From contig JBDTMF010000086.1 in the NCBI GenBank assembly GCA_039934455.1, positions 1-17,560 of the forward strand: a stretch of 17,560 bases of DNA, written 5' to 3'. The stretch comes from DASQFQ01 sp039934455 (lineage in GTDB: Bacteria; Actinomycetota; Thermoleophilia; Solirubrobacterales; Solirubrobacteraceae). Of this stretch, positions 15,264-17,560 are shown piece by piece (the first letter of the stretch is position 1; each line of letters begins with the position of its first letter). Made by a program: the position numbers and the translations under genes. The notes beneath the pieces are model-generated. The model saw only the letters and a list, made by a program, of their open reading frames with translations. It had not been told where the DNA came from and did no database searches.

Positions 15264-17552
15264 ATGAAGACCAACGAGAACGCACCGACGGCCACCCGGG
15301 CCGACCTGCACTGCCACTCGACCGCGTCCGCGGTCTCCAAGCTCGGCGTCTCGCGCGCGCTGGGGCTGCCCGAGTGCGCGACGCCCCCCGAGGAGGTCTA
15401 TGAGCTCGCCAAGCGGCGCGGCATGGACTTCGTGACGATCACCGACCACGACACGATCGACGGCGCACTCGCGATCGCCGACCGCCCCGAGGTGTTCGTC
15501 TCCGAGGAGCTGACGGCGAGCTTCGCCGGCGAGCCCCAGGCCGTGCACGTCCTGTGCCTCGGCATCACGCCCGACGACCACGACTGGCTGCAGGCCCACG
15601 CCGGTGACGTCGAGGTGCTCGCCGAGTACCTGCGCGAGCAGGAGCTCGCGTGCGCGCTCGCCCATCCGTTCTTCTCCGTCACGGCGCCGCTGACCCCGCG
15701 CCACCGGCGCCGGCTCGCCCAGCTCTTCGACGTCTGGGAGGTCCGCAACGGCGCGCGCGCGCCCGAGCTCAACCGTCCCGCGGCGATCTACGTCGACACC
15801 CACGGCGGGGTCGGCATCGGCGGCTCCGACGACCACGCCGGCATCGACATCGGGCGGACCTGGACGCAGGCGCCGAACGCCGCGAGCCCGGCCGAGTTCC
15901 TCGCCCACCTGCGCGACGGCCGCGTCGAGGCGCACGGCGCGCAGGGGTCGGCGGCGAAGTGGGCGCACGCCGCGATGGCGATCGCGGTGCGCGTGCTCGG
16001 TGGGCACGGCGAGGGCGCGCCGCCCGACCCGAGCGTCGTGCTGCGGATGGTCGAGCGAGTGATGTCCGAGAGCGACGCGCGCTCCGGCGCGCTCGCCACC
16101 GACATGGGGCGCGACGACGCGCGGGCTCTGCTGCGCGCCTGGCTGGCGTCGATCGACCTCGACCTGCCCGACCGCGAGCTGCTCGCCTACCTCCAGTCCG
16201 ACGGCTTCAGCCACGCGGAGCTGTTCCGGCGCGCGCGGCGGGCCCACGAGCGCAAGCTGCAGGCCTCGGTCGGGCGCGTGCTCGAGGCCGCATCGGGCGC
16301 CGACCAGGCCGACTGGGCGGGCGCCGCCGCAGGCGTGTTCGAGGCGTGCATCGCCGCGATCCCCTACGCGCCGGCGACCGCGTTCCAGAGCCGCGAGAAG
16401 CACAAGCTCGTCCCCGAGAGCGGCCCGCCGCGCGTGGCGCTGATCGCCGACGGCATCGGCGCGACCCACGGCGTCACCCGCGCGCTCGAGGAGCTGCGCG
16501 AGCGCGGGGTGCCGGGCTTCGAGGCCGAGGTGATCGGCACCGACGCGCACGTCGACCGCCGCCTGCCCTCGGTCGCCGAGGCCGAGGTCCCGTACTACGC
16601 GGGGCTGAAGGTCGGCGTGCCGAGCCTGCCGGCCGTCGTCGAGGCGCTCTCGGAGGGCCGCTACGACCTGCTGCACCTGTGCACGCCGGGCCCGGCCGGG
16701 ATCGCCGCGGCGCTCACGGGCCGACTGCTCGGGCTGCCGACCGCCGGCTCGTACCACACGGAGCTGGCCGCCTACGCCGGGCTGCGCTCGGGCGACGCGG
16801 GCCTGAAGCTGCGCACGGACCTCGCGCTGGCCGCGTTCTACGGCCAGTGCGACGTCGTGCTCTCGCCCTCGACCTTCACGGATGACCGGCTCGGGGCGCT
16901 CGGCATCCCGGCGGAGCGGATCGCGCGCTGGGACCGCGGCGTCGACCTCTCGCGCTTCTCGCCCGAGCGTCGGGTGCCGGGGTTGCTGGACCCGTCGCGC
17001 ATCAACGTCCTCTACGCGGGCCGGCTGACCCGCGAGAAGGGCGTCGACCTGCTCGCCGACGCGTTCCTCGAGGCGCACCGGCTGCGGCCGGCGCTGCAGC
17101 TCGTACTCGCCGGGGGCGGCCCGGAGGAGCCGGCGTTGCGCGAGCGGCTCGGCGACGCCGGGACGTTCCTGGGCTGGCTCGAGGGCGACGCGCTCGCCGC
17201 CGCCTACGCGTCGGCCGACCTGTTCCTGTTCTGCTCGCAGACCGACACCTACGGCCAGGTGCTGCTCGAGGCCCAGGCCTCGGGCCTGCCGATCGTGGCG
17301 GTCGCCGCGGGCGGGCCCGTCGAGCTCGTCGCGCACGGCCGCAGCGGGCTGCTCTGCTCCCCTGACCCCGGGGTGCTCGGCCTCACCCTCGCCGGGCTGG
17401 CGGGCTCGCCGTCCGCGCGACGGCGCCTCTCCGGCGGCGGCCTGCGGGCGGTCCAGGAGCGCTCCTGGGAGGCGGCGCTCGGCCGCCTCGCCGAGGGCTG
17501 GCGGCTCGCACTGGCCGGCGAGCGCGCCGCCGCCGCCGCGCGCGCGGCCTAG
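15264..17552 (+). CDS. PHP phosphoesterase domain fused to a GT4-type glycosyltransferase
   Basis: A 762-residue cytoplasmic fusion. The N-terminal PHP domain (~12-250) keeps its metal ligands: DLHCHS (H16, H18), TDHD (D61-D63), EE near 83, AHP (H134) and SDDH (D189-H191). PHP domains hydrolyse phosphate esters using two or three metals. Residues ~250-385 are helical and unassigned. From ~390 a GT-B retaining glycosyltransferase begins (PRVALIADGIG) and continues with GSYHTEL, LYAGRLTREKGVDLL, LAAAYASADLFLF and TDTYGQVLLEAQASG. The usual EX7E pair is D661...E669, as in MgtA-like mannosyltransferases, which often have TDT at this point. The donor and acceptor are unknown. A lipid or polysaccharide product is plausible. 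It follows the ABC-F gene by 50 nt. Confidence 0.9.
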   Translation: MKTNENAPTATRADLHCHSTASAVSKLGVSRALGLPECATPPEEVYELAKRRGMDFVTITDHDTIDGALAIADRPEVFVSEELTASFAGEPQAVHVLCLGITPDDHDWLQAHAGDVEVLAEYLREQELACALAHPFFSVTAPLTPRHRRRLAQLFDVWEVRNGARAPELNRPAAIYVDTHGGVGIGGSDDHAGIDIGRTWTQAPNAASPAEFLAHLRDGRVEAHGAQGSAAKWAHAAMAIAVRVLGGHGEGAPPDPSVVLRMVERVMSESDARSGALATDMGRDDARALLRAWLASIDLDLPDRELLAYLQSDGFSHAELFRRARRAHERKLQASVGRVLEAASGADQADWAGAAAGVFEACIAAIPYAPATAFQSREKHKLVPESGPPRVALIADGIGATHGVTRALEELRERGVPGFEAEVIGTDAHVDRRLPSVAEAEVPYYAGLKVGVPSLPAVVEALSEGRYDLLHLCTPGPAGIAAALTGRLLGLPTAGSYHTELAAYAGLRSGDAGLKLRTDLALAAFYGQCDVVLSPSTFTDDRLGALGIPAERIARWDRGVDLSRFSPERRVPGLLDPSRINVLYAGRLTREKGVDLLADAFLEAHRLRPALQLVLAGGGPEEPALRERLGDAGTFLGWLEGDALAAAYASADLFLFCSQTDTYGQVLLEAQASGLPIVAVAAGGPVELVAHGRSGLLCSPDPGVLGLTLAGLAGSPSARRRLSGGGLRAVQERSWEAALGRLAEGWRLALAGERAAAAARAA

Positions 17553-17560
17553 AAGAAGGT

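Noticed and set aside
15216..17336. 706-codon antisense open frame over the PHP-glycosyltransferase
   Set aside because: Shadow frame with low-complexity composition; the plus strand has the real domains.

Overview
The window is about 17.5 kb of very GC-rich DNA. Codon usage is strongly G/C-ending, GTG and TTG starts are frequent, and several genes look leaderless. This points to a high-GC actinobacterium. The secreted proteins (Ala-rich signal peptides, Ig-like and beta-sandwich tails, a Pro/Thr linker) and the fused PHP-glycosyltransferase make a Thermoleophilia/Solirubrobacterales-type organism my best guess; that placement is inference. I see no rRNA, tRNA, CRISPR array, insertion sequence or phage gene.

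Left edge (1-511): a minus-strand gene running off the window encodes the start of an FHA domain and has clearly poorer codon bias than everything else. Next to it is a ~325-bp stretch that may hold a decayed gene. This may be the edge of an accessory region.

512-1879 (+): a RimJ/RimL-like GNAT acetyltransferase, then a secreted CAP-domain protein. 1883-3549 (-): a two-gene ABC-2 exporter (ATPase then permease, overlapping by 4 nt). 3581-6614 (+): a polyphosphate pair, ppx (exopolyphosphatase) then ppk (polyphosphate kinase), encoding opposing activities.

6611-12266 (-): five minus-strand genes in a row with short gaps. In transcription order they are a small membrane protein, an enoyl-CoA hydratase with both catalytic glutamates, a 554-aa secreted multi-domain protein, a two-domain SDR resembling bacterial fatty acyl-CoA reductases, and a membrane-anchored anti-sigma-like protein. 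The hydratase and reductase suggest fatty acyl-CoA metabolism. ppk and the anti-sigma-like gene converge and share a CTAG that gives both their stop codons.

12281-17552 (+): a secreted Pro/Thr-linker protein whose start codon lies only 14 nt from the divergent small membrane gene; an ABC-F ATPase preceded by a 206-nt leader with an inverted repeat and an 11-codon mini-ORF; and a 762-aa fusion of a PHP metal-dependent phosphoesterase to a GT4-type glycosyltransferase.

No wholly new system is evident. The most interesting items are the PHP-glycosyltransferase fusion with its unassigned middle section, the two-domain acyl reductase, the possible ABC-F leader, the repeated leaderless-type promoter spacing, and the FHA gene of atypical composition at the left edge.
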